DNA of 64,000 nucleotides, taken from positions 377,001 to 441,000 of the forward strand of contig SEMN01000206.1 of assembly GCA_005408345.1 (NCBI GenBank), in the 5' to 3' direction. The position numbers and the translations under genes were made by a program. A model generated the notes under the pieces. That model searched no databases and was not told the origin of the DNA. It saw only the letters and a program-made list of their open reading frames with translations. Position 1 is the stretch's first letter. Every line of letters begins with the position of its first letter. Of this stretch, positions 46,656-60,045 are shown in pieces. This DNA comes from Macquaria australasica. Its lineage: Eukaryota; Chordata; Actinopteri; Centrarchiformes; Percichthyidae.

Positions 46656-47640
46656 TAAAGGGTCTCTTCACCCAAATTTCAAAATTTTCCCCCTTACCCT
46701 TAGTGGTTTCTTGTCATGCAGATAGTTTTGGTCTAACTCATCCATGTTATGATACCTACAACTATATGAATCATCTGCTGCCACTCAAATACAATGGAGG
46801 TGAATAAAATTTTAGTTTGTGGCGTTCACAGCATTGAAATACTTTTGAAAAAAGTTCCAACGTTTTTCCCTTAAAAAAACAGCACCCCTGTTGCCTTAGT
46901 ATAATCCACAGACCTTATTATCAACAGTTTGAACTATTCTCTATCAAATGTTGAAAAGAAAATGAAGATATTGCAGCCGTAAAACTTTATTCACCTCCAC
47001 TGTGTAGGGTAGCAAAGTAGGAGTTATTTTGGGCATGACAACATTAGGTCACTGACATTTTGAGCACATGAAACTCACCTGGCTGAATCATCCATACAAC
47101 GGAAGATCACGTGCGTTAGAAGATTTCTGGTTATTTAATAAGTTGAAAGGTACAAGCCTGTGTACATAAAAACGTCAAGTCACTTTGCATAAACCAGAAA
47201 CAAACATTCAGCAGTTTGAATTTACTTTCAGATTCTGGGACAATTCAGCGTCTATGGTGCTGTGTTCTGTTTCTGAATTTTGATTCTGATTTGACCCTCA
47301 GACGACTGTCTTCTTCTCCCTCTCAACGGCAGCCGAGGCTTCTGGGAATCGTAGTATTCAGAGCCAGTCGTCAAACAAAGCTAACAAAAAACAAAACATG
47401 ATTCCTCAGAAACAAAAGTTGAAATAATTAACGCTGATGGCCAACAACATAAACCACTGAGGATATCATTAAAAGAAAATTACTTCTGGAAACAGCGGAT
47501 CTTCCCTCTTTGCAACTCTACTGGGTTGGAAGCCAAAACCTCGGGACATCCAACCAAAACTAGCTGTACAGCCAGATACCACTAGGGATAAAGGGGTAAA
47601 ATATGTGCTTTTTGGAATTTGGGTGAACTGATCCCTTTAA
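46656..47640. mobile_element. Inverted-repeat DNA element, about 985 bp (TAAAGGG...TTCACCCAAATT ends)
   Basis: The left end TATAAAGGGTCTCTTCACCC and the reverse complement of the right end, TTAAAGGGATCAGTTCACCC, align over about 30 bases and both continue into CAAATT(T/C)CAAAA. Nothing inside resembles a transposase. The interior repeats GTGAATAAAATTTTAG/AAACTTTATTCACCTCCAC as a second inner inverted pair (46800 and 46983). Confidence 0.65.
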
Positions 47641-48184
47641 TCTGATCTGTGTCTCTCAGGACGGGAAGAAAATCACAACAGGAGCACGCTGAGCTGTAGA
47701 GAGACGTGCTAGCAGAAGATAAAAAAACCACATGAAGAGGTCCAGGTTGAGGAGTGGATACAGCGCGGCGCTGTGTGAGCTCACATGATGATAAATTACA
47801 GCACCGGTGCACATGTCTGCACATTACGTCTCATCTCACATCACCACACACACCTCCCATGTCAGCAATCCAAACAGGCCAATCTCACCACGAAGGCATG
47901 TGATTGACGAGAGAGGCAGGCATCACTAACCATCAGCCTTCTCACACACACACACACACACTCCAGTGATATTTAGTGCCCTCATGCTTTGCTGCTTGTG
48001 TCATCGTCCCTTTTGTGCCCCAACTTCCCCCCCGACACATTTGTCACTGCATCACTCAGCGCGGAGCGGCGTGGGACAGTTTATATCTCTGCTAAGCTGG
48101 CACTTCACAGCAAGCGAGCCGGGAAGTGAGCAAGCAGGTAGAGAAACCTCAGACGGACTCGCTGTCTTTCTAAACTACACTTTG

Positions 48185-48260
48185 ACCGGATGCATGGCGT
48201 TCGCTGGATTCGAACCAGTGACCTTTTTTGGCTACGGTACAGGCTCAAGAATTGTTACAC
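48185..48260 (-). mobile_element. tRNA-like SINE fragment
   Basis: On the minus strand GGTCACTGGTTCGAATCCAG forms a box-B/T-arm: stem CTGG/CCAG around TTCGAAT. No A box or complete cloverleaf accompanies it, so this is a tRNA-derived dispersed fragment and not a tRNA gene. Confidence 0.4.
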
Positions 48261-48759
48261 CCACTTTGATACATGAGCTGTGTCCAAAATACACACTATA
48301 TACTATTACTATATACCAGTAGTATAAGTAAGTATATGCAGGAAATGACATCAGACGTGTGCCAGAGGACGTCAATCAAACTGCTACTTTGCAAAGCTGC
48401 AACTGATATAAAACTTAGAAACTTAGTAAACAGAGAGAAACATGTTATGATTTAGTACTTGAAGATGTTCCAGGAGCCAGCTTGTTTCTGGCCACGTTTC
48501 CAGTTCAGAGTAGTTCCTCCATGTCCTCTTTGTATTGCATTGTGAGAAACCAGTGTTCTTTGTGCGTATACGTTTCATTATTTCACACATAAAGAATGGA
48601 AAAGGAAGCTAGTTGAGAGAGAAGTTCACCATGGGAAAAGTGGGATTTCAGACTATGTTAAGTGGAACACATATGTGCTGTCATGCTGCTGAGGCTTGTA
48701 GTACACACCGGATGCGCCATAAAGACTGAAAAAGTAGTTAAGGTACAGTAACCAGGAGG

Positions 48760-49075
48760 TGCCCAATCTCGGAACCCATTGGCTATCATCTTGGGGCAGG
48801 GCCAAAGTTCAGGGGCTTCCGGTGTAGCCAGCAGATACCCAGATAATGGATATCCGGGCCAAGACTTCCTCTTCTGTGCTTCGGTCATTGTTTACAGTCT
48901 GATTAGCAATCTCGGAACCCATCAGCTATCGTCTGACGATGATTTAAATGCAGATACATGTAAAAAAAAAAAAAAAAAAAGAAAAAGCTAATAATAAGCT
49001 AATCTCTTGGGTTCCGAGACTGATAAAAAGCTAAATTTGTCGATCGTTGAGCCGATGGGTTCTAAGATTGCATTT
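48760..49075. repeat. Fold-back repeat with four AATCTCGGAACCCAT motifs
   Basis: CAATCTCGGAACCCATTGGC (48765), CAATCTCGGAACCCATCAGC (48908), and in reverse GGGTTCCGAGACTGAT (about 49009) and CCGATGGGTTCTAAGATTGC (about 49053). Two direct and two inverted copies flank a poly-A run at 48962-48980. The arrangement suggests a dispersed element with internal inverted repeats, or two copies inserted head to head. Class unknown. Confidence 0.5.
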
Positions 49076-49199
49076 TTGGCCAATGCGTTCCGCCTCTTTT
49101 GCTCTTCACACGGACTGTTTACCTGCATTGGTCAATACTACTCAGACAACAAACGGAAACCAGAGCGCTTCCGATACCAAATTCTTGTCCCTTGACTAC

Positions 49200-52038
49200 A
49201 GATTCTGCTTTCATATGCAGATACTGTATCTGTTTATAGAGATTAGAAGGTGCCACTCTGGGGGGCAAGATAATAAAAACTGCTGCCTAAACATAACCAT
49301 AAAAAAGGTTTGATAATGCTGCAAGTGACTGAAAGCAGATATTGCACTGTAAGATTGGACATTTTGGTGGAAAAGAAAAGAAATAAGTTGTCAGTGAACA
49401 TTGTACTAATATGTTCAGTATCAACATCCTGCAACTTGCCAGATACTTCAGCTAACTACTTTCCCTCATTATGTTAACAGAAAACATAATCTGACCGGCA
49501 TTGCGTTTCCTTCTAAACTGCAAGTTAGTTGTAATTGGACGTAATTTCTAGGAGATACAGTTGCCTCAAAAGTGTAACTACATGTCGGGGCTACTGCAGC
49601 TACAGAAATACCAGGTAGCGGCCACAAGAACTAGCTAAACCATCTCCATTGGAAATTTTCTGCTCACTGTCAATGTTGCTCTCTAACACATACAACACAT
49701 CTGTTTAGTGCTGTGGTCGTGGGTGAGACAGGTGAAATCCGATGCTGAACTATAAATCAAAACGCAGTGCGTATCGACTGTAAGACTGCCAGTAACCCTT
49801 TGTGTATAAGTATAATTCCAATTTTACTGTCAGTGGGCATGCTGGTGAAAGTTTAGCATGTTTTTAACACTCAAGGTGCAATTGGCACAAAACATCTTTA
49901 GTAAAACATGGCTTCAAATGGGTTTTCAACAGAGCCACTAACCTCGTCCCTTCAACATCTTCTTATTGCGGCAAGCTCCAAACAGAGGTTCCCCGTGCAC
50001 ACAGAGGGTTCAGACGGCGAGCTAACAAGGCTGTGAAAGAAAAGTTCAGATCAAAAGTATCGAATTCTCACAGCGAGAGGCCTGCAGCCCTGCTCACACA
50101 CACACACACACACACACACCACAGTCTGTTTTAAAGTCATTACACAAGGCCAGTCCCTCCTGCTGCTGTCTGATTAGGATATCGCTGTCACATCATTACT
50201 TTTTGAAGGTCTAAATATACACAAACAACATCGTCCTCTGTGCTCTTGCACTATTTATGACCCACAATGCACTCAATCTGCAGGTCCGCTGACAGGGACA
50301 AATTTACACATCATGTCCACTCTGAGATGATCCCCGAGCGTCCACATGCCTGTGATGGCGTGTCTCTCCCTCTGGGACTCTACCTGTCTTCAGCGCACGT
50401 CTGAGTCTTGGATTCTTCACATTGTGGAGATGGCGAAGACTCCGGAGGTTAGATATTTAGGTTGCACCTGTTTCCGGGGCTCAAACGCCTTTCTGCCTTC
50501 AACAGAAGCGCGAGAGGATGTAGAGTGGATTCAGTGCAGGTCAATGAAAACACAGAAGATGAACGTGTCAATGCTCAGTTAATAAGCTGATGTAGTCCAT
50601 GTTGTTGTCATATGGTCCTGTAATCATTCAGTAATTTTTTCCGTCTCCCTTTTGACCCCTAGCTGTTACTCCTGTACTTTCTTGTTTCAGTATCAATCTC
50701 TGTTTATAAGATTTAGCGTCATTCAGCTTCTGTTGCCTGTTTTGTTGTTTTGTTGTTTCCATTTTTTTCTTTAGGGGTGTGAAGTGACATTTTCATGGGC
50801 CAAATATTCTCAGTTGCCAGTTTATTAGGTACAGCTAGCTACAACTAGCACAGCCAATAAATCCTGCCTTTATGAAGGTTTAATTTTTAGTTTTTGTTGA
50901 CCTCATTTATACCAACAAGGGTAGACTAAATATAAGAAACACCTGTCAGTATGTCACGGTACAATTCAACAGCACCACAGACTTCACATCTTTCTTTTCC
51001 CTATTTTGTTTTGTAATTTGTGCAAGTTTATAGTATTAAAATATATGTATTATATATTATTATTCTGTTTAATTACTGTAATATCTCAAACACAATTTCT
51101 GAAAGCATTTTTAGCACATATAAAAAAAAGTTTAAAGTTACAGCTTCCAAATGGGCTAAAATACATTTGTATAAATGCCACTGTTTCAAATTAAGAATTG
51201 CGGCAATAAATTTAACAAAAATTACTTTACAGACACTAATTTATTTAAACATGAGCACGAGAGACAATGACATCTAACTTTGAAGCATTTAATCAATGTT
51301 TTGCACTGATACAAATAATTTAAAACCCATTTTTTTACACATATTAATGAAGGTATACAATAACTACACGTGTTTAAAATTTAAACAAATCATAACTGAT
51401 GATGTAACTTTTCAACCACAAATATTTTGTAAAGTTATAAGTGAAAAGAAGTTGCATTTTGAAATTGTATTTACAAAGTCACATATATACAGTATTTTAA
51501 AGAAAAACGTTCATCGCTAAGCTCATAAGTTTGTACAGTAACAAACCTGTAAGCACTTAAAGTTATAGTATATGCTACATTTTATCCATTAAAATTCCAA
51601 TAAATTTGTCTACATTTTGTGCTTGAAATGGTTTCGTAAACGTTGATGATCTCAGCCTTGACCGGTACTCTCCTCTGTATTTACAGCAGGTCGGCTGCTG
51701 TTTGACATCCATGATGTAGTGACTGTTTCACGCAGCAGGAGCTCGAAATATGGTCGTATTACTTTGTTTCCTCTGCTGCTTTTGAAGTACATCTCCATAA
51801 CAGCCATGGCATACAGTTTTCATGGCATGTTGCCCCCCCCCCCCTTCATGTCATGAAAGTCAACCCAACTTTATCAGTTGCAGAAACGACCGGAGCACGA
51901 GGCACGGCTCAGGTTGAGAGTTGGCCCGTCGTGTGCCCGTCTTTCCGGACCGACAGCTAAAACAGCAGAGGACATCTTACTTATTTACAGCCGGCAGCCG
52001 TCCACTTTAAGCTCACAACAACACCACACTACACACAC

Positions 52039-52082
<44 letters not shown>

Positions 52083-52800
52083 CCATCTCCTCAGAGACCG
52101 CAGAGGAAATGCAGGGTAAAACTAGCCGGAACAGATTTTTTACACTGCTGAGAGCACACGTCATTTCAAATCTGATTTAATTACACTCCTGTTTAGAAAG
52201 ACAGAGGCAGCCAGTGGTCGAGTCCTGCCTTCAAAACGTTACAAAGTACAGAAGTATTATCAGCAAAACACACTTTATTAGGTAGAAAAGTGTGGTAGTG
52301 ATCTCCGACTTAACACAAAAGTATATGATCAAAGTTTTTTTTAATAACATTGGCGTGAGCAACACGTCTTCCGTTTAGTGCTTCACCGGGCATCATGACC
52401 AGGAGGTTTAAAGTGTCATTCTGCATAAGATAAAACAGCTGCTTTTTTAAGCCAGTCTCCAAAATTGTAGCCTATTTAAAGAGCAATTTTTAAGTTGGTG
52501 TCCAACTAATTAATATGTGAGAAACTGGATTAAAAAAAAAACAAGAACCAGAAATAAAAATCAGTATTTACATTACAGTGACATTAAACGTGACGTCACA
52601 TTAAGGACAATAATAACAACAATGAATATGGATTCTAATGCTAGCTGTGAGAGTAGTGAGGTTTAAAATACATATTCATATGCACATGATGGACCATAGT
52701 CTTACAATTTTGAGCGTGAGGAGAACCAGTGGGCAGGTTTTGGTTGAGTGACCATTGTTAGCTTAATGATACCTTGTAAAGTTTGCCATCACGTATCAGC
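49200..52800. other. Intergenic stretch with microsatellites, no gene
   Basis: Contains CA arrays at 50095-50120 and 52031-52081, a C12 run near 51833, and A+T-rich DNA at 50990-51640. The open frames at 51006-51520 are A+T-rich chance frames. No dispersed repeat was confidently named. Confidence 0.4.
52031..52081. repeat. (CA)n microsatellite
   Basis: About 25 CA units with one CG interruption, likely polymorphic. Confidence 0.92.
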
Positions 52801-52817
52801 CTCAAACTGTTACGACA

Positions 52818-53285
52818 ATGTTTAATAGTGCAGTGCTAGAAAAATGCAGGGAATATTTCACAGGAGCTGTAGTTTTATGGATGCTAACAAATTTGTTGTT
52901 TTACAATCACAAGTCTTCAAATTTTAATATCAAGTGCTTTTCTCTTCAGAATTTGAATAGTAAATCTCAGGAACACGTTTCACTTTTCTTTAGATGGCAG
53001 CAACCCTCTATCAGACTGCACCGAGTTACAGAAGCTAGCGAAAGAGCGGCTAAACCCGGAGCTGATATCACAACATTGGCTGCCACATTTTCATTTGATT
53101 TCAACGATCGTTCCAGTTTGGGAAAAGTTTCAAACAGGCCGCGTCTTGTACTCCAGCGTGGAACGTTCCTAAACGTACTGTCTGTCAATGTGCTACCTCA
53201 CGGTAACGTTAGCTTGTCAAGCGAGGCGAATAAAGGGCACACAGTCAGACTGAATTTCTCCTGGAAACACTTGACTGTCATTTAA
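52818..53285 (+). other. 155-codon open frame, unrecognised, probably repeat-derived or chance
   Basis: The frame runs uninterrupted but its first half is A+T-rich with no domain; the second half (EASERAAKPGADITTLAATF...) also matches nothing I know. A minus-strand frame overlaps it at 52967-53188. No promoter, splice site or poly(A) context supports a gene. Confidence 0.15.
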
Positions 53286-53549
53286 AATGTATTTGTTTGA
53301 AAACTTCAACAAAATGACGCGTTTTTTCGTCTCTTCGGGAGCTTTTTGAGCCAAGCATTAAACCCAAACTGCTCCAGTTTCTGATGTGATGTGAATGTGA
53401 AGCAGGAACATAATAAAAAAAGTTATATTTTTAAATATGTACGCAACAATGAAACAGTATTTTCTTCCTGTAAAAATCAGGAATCAATCAAGATAATGGA
53501 AAGGCTGCATAAGGACATATGTTAATCTCAGACTGTCAAGCTTTGCTTT

Positions 53550-53569
53550 ATGTGTGTGTGTGTGTGTGT
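53550..53569. repeat. (TG)n microsatellite
   Basis: Ten TG units. Confidence 0.85.
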
Positions 53570-53799
53570 TACAAACATGGTTGGGAGGTAAAGTGTGTGA
53601 TCAGGCCCAGTGAAAGGTCCAAATGAAGACGTATGGCGGCCCAGGGGTGGGCCAGATGCAGAGGTGGATAATGGATTAGTGAAGATCAGTGTTGTTCCTG
53701 TGAGGAAAAGCAGACCAGATTTATCTTCTGTCCTCCGTCCCGTGGCCACCCAGGGACCACTTAAAGGAAAAAGATCTAAGTCTGATGTGTAAATATCTT

Positions 53800-55110
53800 C
53801 AGAAGGAATTTTTCTGAGAGGAAAAATGAATGTATCATCATGAGACGACCAGAACAGAACAAAGAGAAGAAGAGTCTTTGTAAACCTGTGACCTGTGGAT
53901 CTGTTCCAAAAGTTTCAAGAGAAGAGAAAAAAGATCAGATCTACACAGAAGTTCTTTTTTCTTGTGTCCTTGTAGAACTCCTGTTGCACTTTGGCTCCAG
54001 TTTGGAAAAGTAATTCCTCTCAAACTAGCTGGGTCAGAGACACTGCAGTCTTGTGCTATGATGTACCAATTAATTTCTAGCTGCATGATCTGCAAAAGCA
54101 GATTTAGATTTTGTTGTACTTGTGAAGCAATCGACAAGTGCTGAAAAAAGCGTGCATGCACATCAACTCTTCACTTAATGTTTGAATCTACATCTTATGT
54201 CCTGAAGACCTGTTTGCCACTAACAAAGTAGGATCAGTCTTCTGCATGGCTCAGAAAATGTAAGAACAGTTAGGCTATATTCTTATATCTGCAATAGGTT
54301 TGTTTGTTTTAAAATGAGTAAAATCTTATCTTGATTTCTGATTGACGATTATGCATCTTAAAATCTATCCAGTGAGATTTTAAAAAGCCAAAAGGTGATG
54401 CTCCACACAAATTCATTTGAACATGAAACACTCACCCTGGGTAGAATTGAAAGATTGCTGTAAAAAACAAAAAAAAAAAAAAAAAAAAGTTGGGGGGAAA
54501 AAACAACAACATCAAAACGTCCATAGAAACTTCTCAAACCACTCCAGCAGCATAATCAACACTTCTGCAGGTGATCCGTGAGCTAAATTTGACAAAAAAT
54601 AAAGGGTTAGAATCTGTCCATTGTGAAAAGTCAGTATGGGAATCAGTTGTATAGTCAAAATGAACTCAAGGTGAGCACAGTGTTTCCAAGCAGTCTTGGT
54701 TCTCCGTGCTGGACAAAACCACCAGAGTCCTTACTCAGAGAGCAATTTTAGTTGGAGAATCACTCACATTTTTCTACTACAGTTAAAACAAGAAAAATCA
54801 GAGAATCTAAAAAAAAGGTAAAAGCAGAAGAGCACTATGTTTATGTTTAAGCTTATTTTGTGGGTAATATTGTACAGTAGATGTCTCAGGCTGGTGTACA
54901 GAGGCCGAGCAACTGAGTTAACAGACACAACAACAGATGACTTCATGTGGCGGACGCATTTCTGCTCTCACTATTCTGCGTTGTGGTGTGTTGGTAGTGA
55001 GTGAGATGCACACCAGAACTGAGGATCTGTGGGATTTCATTCTCCACACATAAAGGACACAGGTATCATACACCACGAGCCATCTGCATCTCTCCACCAT
55101 AGAGTGGTGC
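53800..55110. other. Intergenic stretch with no gene
   Basis: A poly-A run lies at 54470-54488. Minus-strand frames at 53838-54161, 54764 and 54918 have no recognisable domain. Confidence 0.4.
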
Positions 55111-55119
55111 AGGAATGAG

Positions 55120-55910
55120 TCCTAAATGAGTTAGCATTTAAGCTAACCTCGTCTCAAAGTCAGTGGGTTTCTTGAACGGGTTTTCCGTTAGATGCCTGAA
55201 ATAAGGTCTGTGGTTAACACAAGCTGAAGAGATTTTTTTACGTTTTTGTTCTACGACATAAAACCCGTCAGTAAATACTCCACTCTTGAATTCTGAAGCT
55301 TTTCCGTGTCATAAAAAAGTCGGTTGCTAACAAGAGTCTAAATGAGACTACAGAGGCTGTCGGGGACATTAAACGTCGTCACGCCGAACACAGAAACTCA
55401 TCTACTCACTCGTCCTCCTTTACAGCCTCGTTGGGTTTCTACTGCAAACTGTTCTAACTCAAACTTTCCCAAAGGCTTTTGTAGAAGAGGTCAGTGCTGG
55501 AAGCTCAGTGGTGGAGACGCTGAAGTCATGTGACCGTGGTGGAGCTGGTTTACAGCCTAACGTCAGCTTTTTACTGCTGGAGATTGACTTTACGCTTCAA
55601 ACATCATAAAGTGGAGTTCATGTGTGAAGATTATCTTGCTGAACAAAACGTGTCAGTATCAAACTTTTGTTTCCTACAGAGCTTATTTTCTGCAATAATC
55701 CAGAATCCAATGGAAAAATCCCATTGGCTTTTTGTCGAGGGAACCAGGACGATGCTAACTTCCGGGTTGGACTACAAAAACACGTCATCCCTGCAGCTCT
55801 GTATTCAGCTCTGAGCACACATGCTCACTCTAAACTGCATCCTATATGCATAATATACGTATATCACACAGAGTACGAAGTGCACAGATAGTGTAAAACA
55901 GTATAAAAAT
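55120..55910. repeat. Long dispersed fish repeat, about 0.8 kb
   Basis: GAGTTAGCATTTAAGCTAAC, CAAAGTCAGTGGGTTTCTTG, TAGATGCCTGAAATAAGG, AACAAGAGTCTAAATGAGAC and GTCCTCCTTTACAGCC occur in an order I recognise from other percomorph genomes. A small hairpin (CCAATGGAAAAATCCCATTGG split over 55705-55725) lies inside. No inverted ends were found, so the class is open; open frames here are not genes. Confidence 0.45.
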
Positions 55911-55919
55911 GCAGTAAAA

Positions 55920-57180
55920 AAAAAAACATGTAAAATAATACATTTAGCATAAAAGGTCGACCCATTTCCCTCACAAAATGTGTCATTTAAAACTACCAAA
56001 AACACCAACATTAGAACAACCCTGGCGCAGCTAGCTCAAAGCTAGTTAGCTTAATAAACCGTGCTGGTGTCACTCAGTTTAAAATCAAAACAGTGTATAA
56101 CAGTATTATCATTTTAAGCAAACGAAGAGAACAAATTAAAGAAAGGAGAGAGCATAAAATATGTGACTCACCAGCTCCGAGCATACATGCTAACTGCAGC
56201 GGAGCTCGGCGGTGTCGCATTAAAATGACGCCCCAGGGGAACAAAGAGGTATGCCATAGAAAACCCACAGGGTGGAAACCTTTTTACAGGTGGGAACTAA
56301 TTTTGGGGAATGAGGACTTTTTGGGGGGGGGGGGGATTAGCTTGGCTACAGCCACAATAACAATAAGGTGAAAGACAGCCAGAGCCTAAATGACAGCAAA
56401 TAGCATTTCTGTGGCTTCTTGTTAATTGTAACATTTAAAAATGAAAGGGTTGGGGTTGAGACATAATGAAGGGTCAAATGTTTTGATGAGTTCTAAAATA
56501 CTGATACTTTTCATTTTCAGCACGGACACGTAATTGTTTCTCAAAACAAACAGATCGGCTCTTCTTCACCGTCACTTTGAAAACTGCAGTTGCAGGTTGT
56601 TGTTTTTTTATATTCCAGTGGGCTGTTCAAAAGTATTTTATTGTATTATTGGTTTGAATTTGTGTGTCTGATGTTACATAATAAAGTGTCATTGTAAATG
56701 CAATCAACTTTCGCTTCAAAAATATGAATTAATAAACATTTTGTAAGTGATTATATAATTATATTTTAACAAGCAAGGTTATTGCAAGTATTTCAAATAT
56801 TCTCCAGCACTAATGTCAAAGAGTCAGATTCCAGTAGAACTACACAAACATACTATCAGGCACAACCTTCAGCTCCATTCCTTTCTGTTGGATGAGCTCC
56901 AGGTTTAGGATTGCGATCAGCTGCTCTCATCTGTTTTCACCGGGAGTTGAAGACCTCCAATAAAGCCTCCACAGGGAACATTTCATCACCTGAAATCCAA
57001 CCAGCACACTTCTCCACCTCAGGAATCGGTCCCGAGCTTTGCAGGAACCAGAACCTGGTCCAGGACGAACACTGCTGGTGTGACTGCATAGAAGGCTGTT
57101 TTGTACACATGTGGAGTTTTCTGTTCTTTGTCTGCGCTGAAGTCGCAGGGCTGGTTTCAATAAGACAGACTGATTCTTGC
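55920..57180. other. Intergenic stretch, nothing firmly recognised
   Basis: Holds a G run near 56324-56334 and, from 56890, a moderately G+C-rich patch with frames on both strands (94-95 codons), without domain support. Confidence 0.35.
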
Positions 57181-57204
57181 TTAGATGTATCATCCTAATG
57201 GTTC

Positions 57205-57540
57205 TGAACACAGAGATGTGGACTCAGCCGTACAGTTGAAAGCAATCACTCGTTTACTTGGTAAGAGTTCAAAGCGCAATTCAGCAACAGGTAATCAGTC
57301 AGCGAGGGAAAACTAAGCAGGCAAGGGGCAGTCAGACGAAACCGGAACAAAGACCAGAACGCTAAGACTGGGCAGTACATTAGACGACCTGGCAAATGAC
57401 TGGGGAAAGAGGACTGGTATATATGCATGAGAGATAATGAGGGAATGGGGAACAGGTGTGCTGGTGGGCGAGGGGATCAGGTGACTGGGATTGGTGGGGC
57501 CACACTGAGGGCAACTACAGGGCAGGTGGGGAATGGCACA
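57205..57540 (-). mobile_element. Probable LTR fragment related to the one at 10750
   Basis: GAGGACTGGTATATATGC at 57410 parallels GAGGACTGGTATATATAGG in the solo LTR, and both continue into GAGGGAA...GAAACAGGTG-like text. On the minus strand ATATATACCAGTCCTC would be the TATA region. Terminal TG...CA ends and a target duplication could not be fixed, so this is a diverged relative or fragment. Confidence 0.45.
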
Positions 57541-57549
57541 TATCTGAAA

Positions 57550-58639
57550 TGAGAGGAGACATTAATGACAAAAAAGAAACGGGAAAAAGAGCAAAAATGT
57601 GTAAAATGACTAAACAGAAGTAGCCGTTGTTACGATCATAGACTTCAGATAAGATGTCAGTGCTGCACAAAGCTGTCAGATGGCCGAACAGGGTCTGAAA
57701 CCTTCTCCTGTTACACCTTTCTGACGCTTGAATTTGGGGCTGCACCCTACAATCTTCGTAATTTTTCAAAACTGAAAATCCTCCGACAAGCCCACTCTTC
57801 ATACAGCTACTTTAGTTAAAATAAGTTTGTTTTTTCTTAATTTGTGAAAATTTGGAGACACAGGGTTTTCTCCTGAAAGCAACAGTTTTATTTTCACGTG
57901 TTGAATGTCTTCCTTTTATTTTTCACCTTTATGTGATTTCTTTATTTTCAGTAAAGTCACGTGTGCTCTCCAAATGAACTCACGGTGACTTGGTGAGAGA
58001 AACTCGGTCGTAGAGGTCCAGGTACATTTTCTCTCAGGTTCCTCCATACACAGCAATGCTTATTAACAGTGGATCAAACCCCCCAAAACACACACACACA
58101 CCCTCCCTTCCTTTCCATGCTGACAGGTGGTGTGTCTGTAACAAGTAAACAGGTGTTGCTTTGTGGCTCCGCCAAGAGACAGCAAGCTGAAATAAACTCC
58201 AACAACAAACAAGCAGCAGCGTCCCTGTCCTGCTAATTACTGTGAGCTCTATGTTGATCACCTTAGTCTGAAGTTAGTTAAAACGCCTGGCTGCTGAGCC
58301 CAGGCTTTGCAGTTCAAATGCATGTCTCATTCCCCCTGCGACTATCCTCTCACAAACTTCCGTCTTCTCATTTCTCAGAGCTGTCTTTCAGAGGAGGCCT
58401 TGAAAGTTTGAAAGAAGGGAAATGGGAGATCTGTTGTAACTCCAAGAGGTCGTCAGCGGAGCGGGAACAACACGGCCGGCGGCAAATGTTGGACGCTGCA
58501 GACGACACGTCGGCGAGGCTCCAGAGGGGCTGCTGATGGTGGGAAGTGCTGACGGGAACGTCCCACGGTGTGTTTGTGGATTCAGTGACACTTTTGACGT
58601 AACGCTCCTTTAAGTCAATACAATCAGCTGGCAGTAATT

Positions 58640-58682
<43 letters not shown>

Positions 58683-59430
58683 GAAAATGGCCTCTTCACA
58701 CTGCAGGACATGTCTTCATTCTTGTACAAAGCAGAAGTATAAACACTGTAAATCATATATGAGCAGGGCTGATGAATTTGAAGGGAACTTGGCTGACCTC
58801 TTTAGCCATGGCAGAAGACAAGCCACCACAGAAAAGCCTGACGAACCATCTTAAAATATTGGGTGGTCAAAGAATCTATACACACAAACTCGAGTGCATG
58901 CTTGTGTAATTCGACTCCCACAAAAGGGCTCAGAGAGCAAAATAATATACAACAATCTGAGGCACAGCTCATTAATTCTGACCCATACATGCAGCAAATG
59001 CTGAAACGTATTCATTTGTCCACATCAGTGTAAGTATGAAGCTGGAAAACCTGAACACTGTCAAAGATGAGCTTTAGGGGCCTCTTGTATGCACGTTTTC
59101 TCAAGACTTCTCTGTCCGGGGATTTCAGCTTTTTGAAGGCAAATAGTTTGTGTAGAGTAAAGCTGTTGACATCCAATAGTCTGTTCTGTTATTCTGTTTT
59201 CTTTAATTTGACCATTTCTTTCAAAAATGGTTTTCAACTCAGTCATTTCCACCAGAATTTTGTTGTTAGAGTAGAGAAGCCTCTGAAACATGATTTAGAC
59301 TGTCGTTTTAAGGTAACCTAGACAAAATGCTGTTAATTGCTATGTGGGTTAGCAGCTCTTAAAAGAATACTCCACTGTACACCTGGGATTTGAGTATCAA
59401 GTACCAGCCAAGCATCTTAGGAATTTATAA
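57550..59430. other. Intergenic stretch with a GT array, no gene
   Basis: A CA run lies at 58089-58102 and the long GT array at 58643-58679. A G+C-richer patch at 58380-58560 has overlapping frames on both strands. No gene supported. Confidence 0.4.
58643..58679. repeat. (GT)n microsatellite
   Basis: About 18 pure units. Confidence 0.92.
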
Positions 59431-59439
59431 TGACACATA

Positions 59440-60045
59440 AGCCCTATTCGCACGGGACTAGTATTACCAGGGGACCTCAGGTGATTTAGAAATTACCCCC
59501 CCAATGTCTGTGTTTCGTGCGGTGCATTCGCAGGGGATAGGCAAAGTCTGTATTTTACTCGAATTGACTGACATTATCCCCCAGATATGATATCAAGGCT
59601 CTGCGTAACATCTGCTTCCTGAATGACAAGAGCTGCTAAGAAGAAAAACAGGCGTTGTACGCGCGAAGAGACACTTCAGTTTAATTGCTGTGTGGGGTGA
59701 ACCACGTTACCAAAAGCAATTTGATCAAATGGTGCACAACCACACTTTTTTTGGAAAATATTCACAAAGACTTCTAGCTCCGGTGCTCGTCTATACAGGA
59801 CTTCGTATGCTGTCAAAACGTTCATTTATAATTGCCAACACAGCCTCCGTAATTCTTGACCGGGAAAGAGGCAGAAAATAAAAAGCCTTGCAAAAAAAGA
59901 AAGAAAAAACAAACGACCCCAAATCACAGAGATTTGCACAGGACTAATTTTACCACAGGACTTCTGTGTTTGGTGAAATATGGTGGGTAATTTGTGGTGA
60001 AAGTTTTACTTTACAAATTACGGACATGACAGATTTGCACAGGAT
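59440..60045. mobile_element. Non-autonomous fish element (CGCACGGGACTA type)
   Basis: It opens with AAGCCCTATTCGCACGGGAC and ATTACCAGGGGACCTCAGG. A diverged direct repeat, GCACAGGACTAATTTTACC, follows about 490 bases later and a third partial one, GCACAGGATC, at about 60037. The 63-codon frame at 59690 has no transposase features. Ends are approximate. Confidence 0.5.

Noticed and set aside
48185..48260. tRNA gene on the minus strand
   Set aside because: Only the T-arm/box B is convincing; no complete cloverleaf or A box could be built.
52818..53285. 155-codon frame as a new gene
   Set aside because: No promoter, splice or poly(A) context and no recognisable domain; an overlapping opposite frame is nearly half as long.
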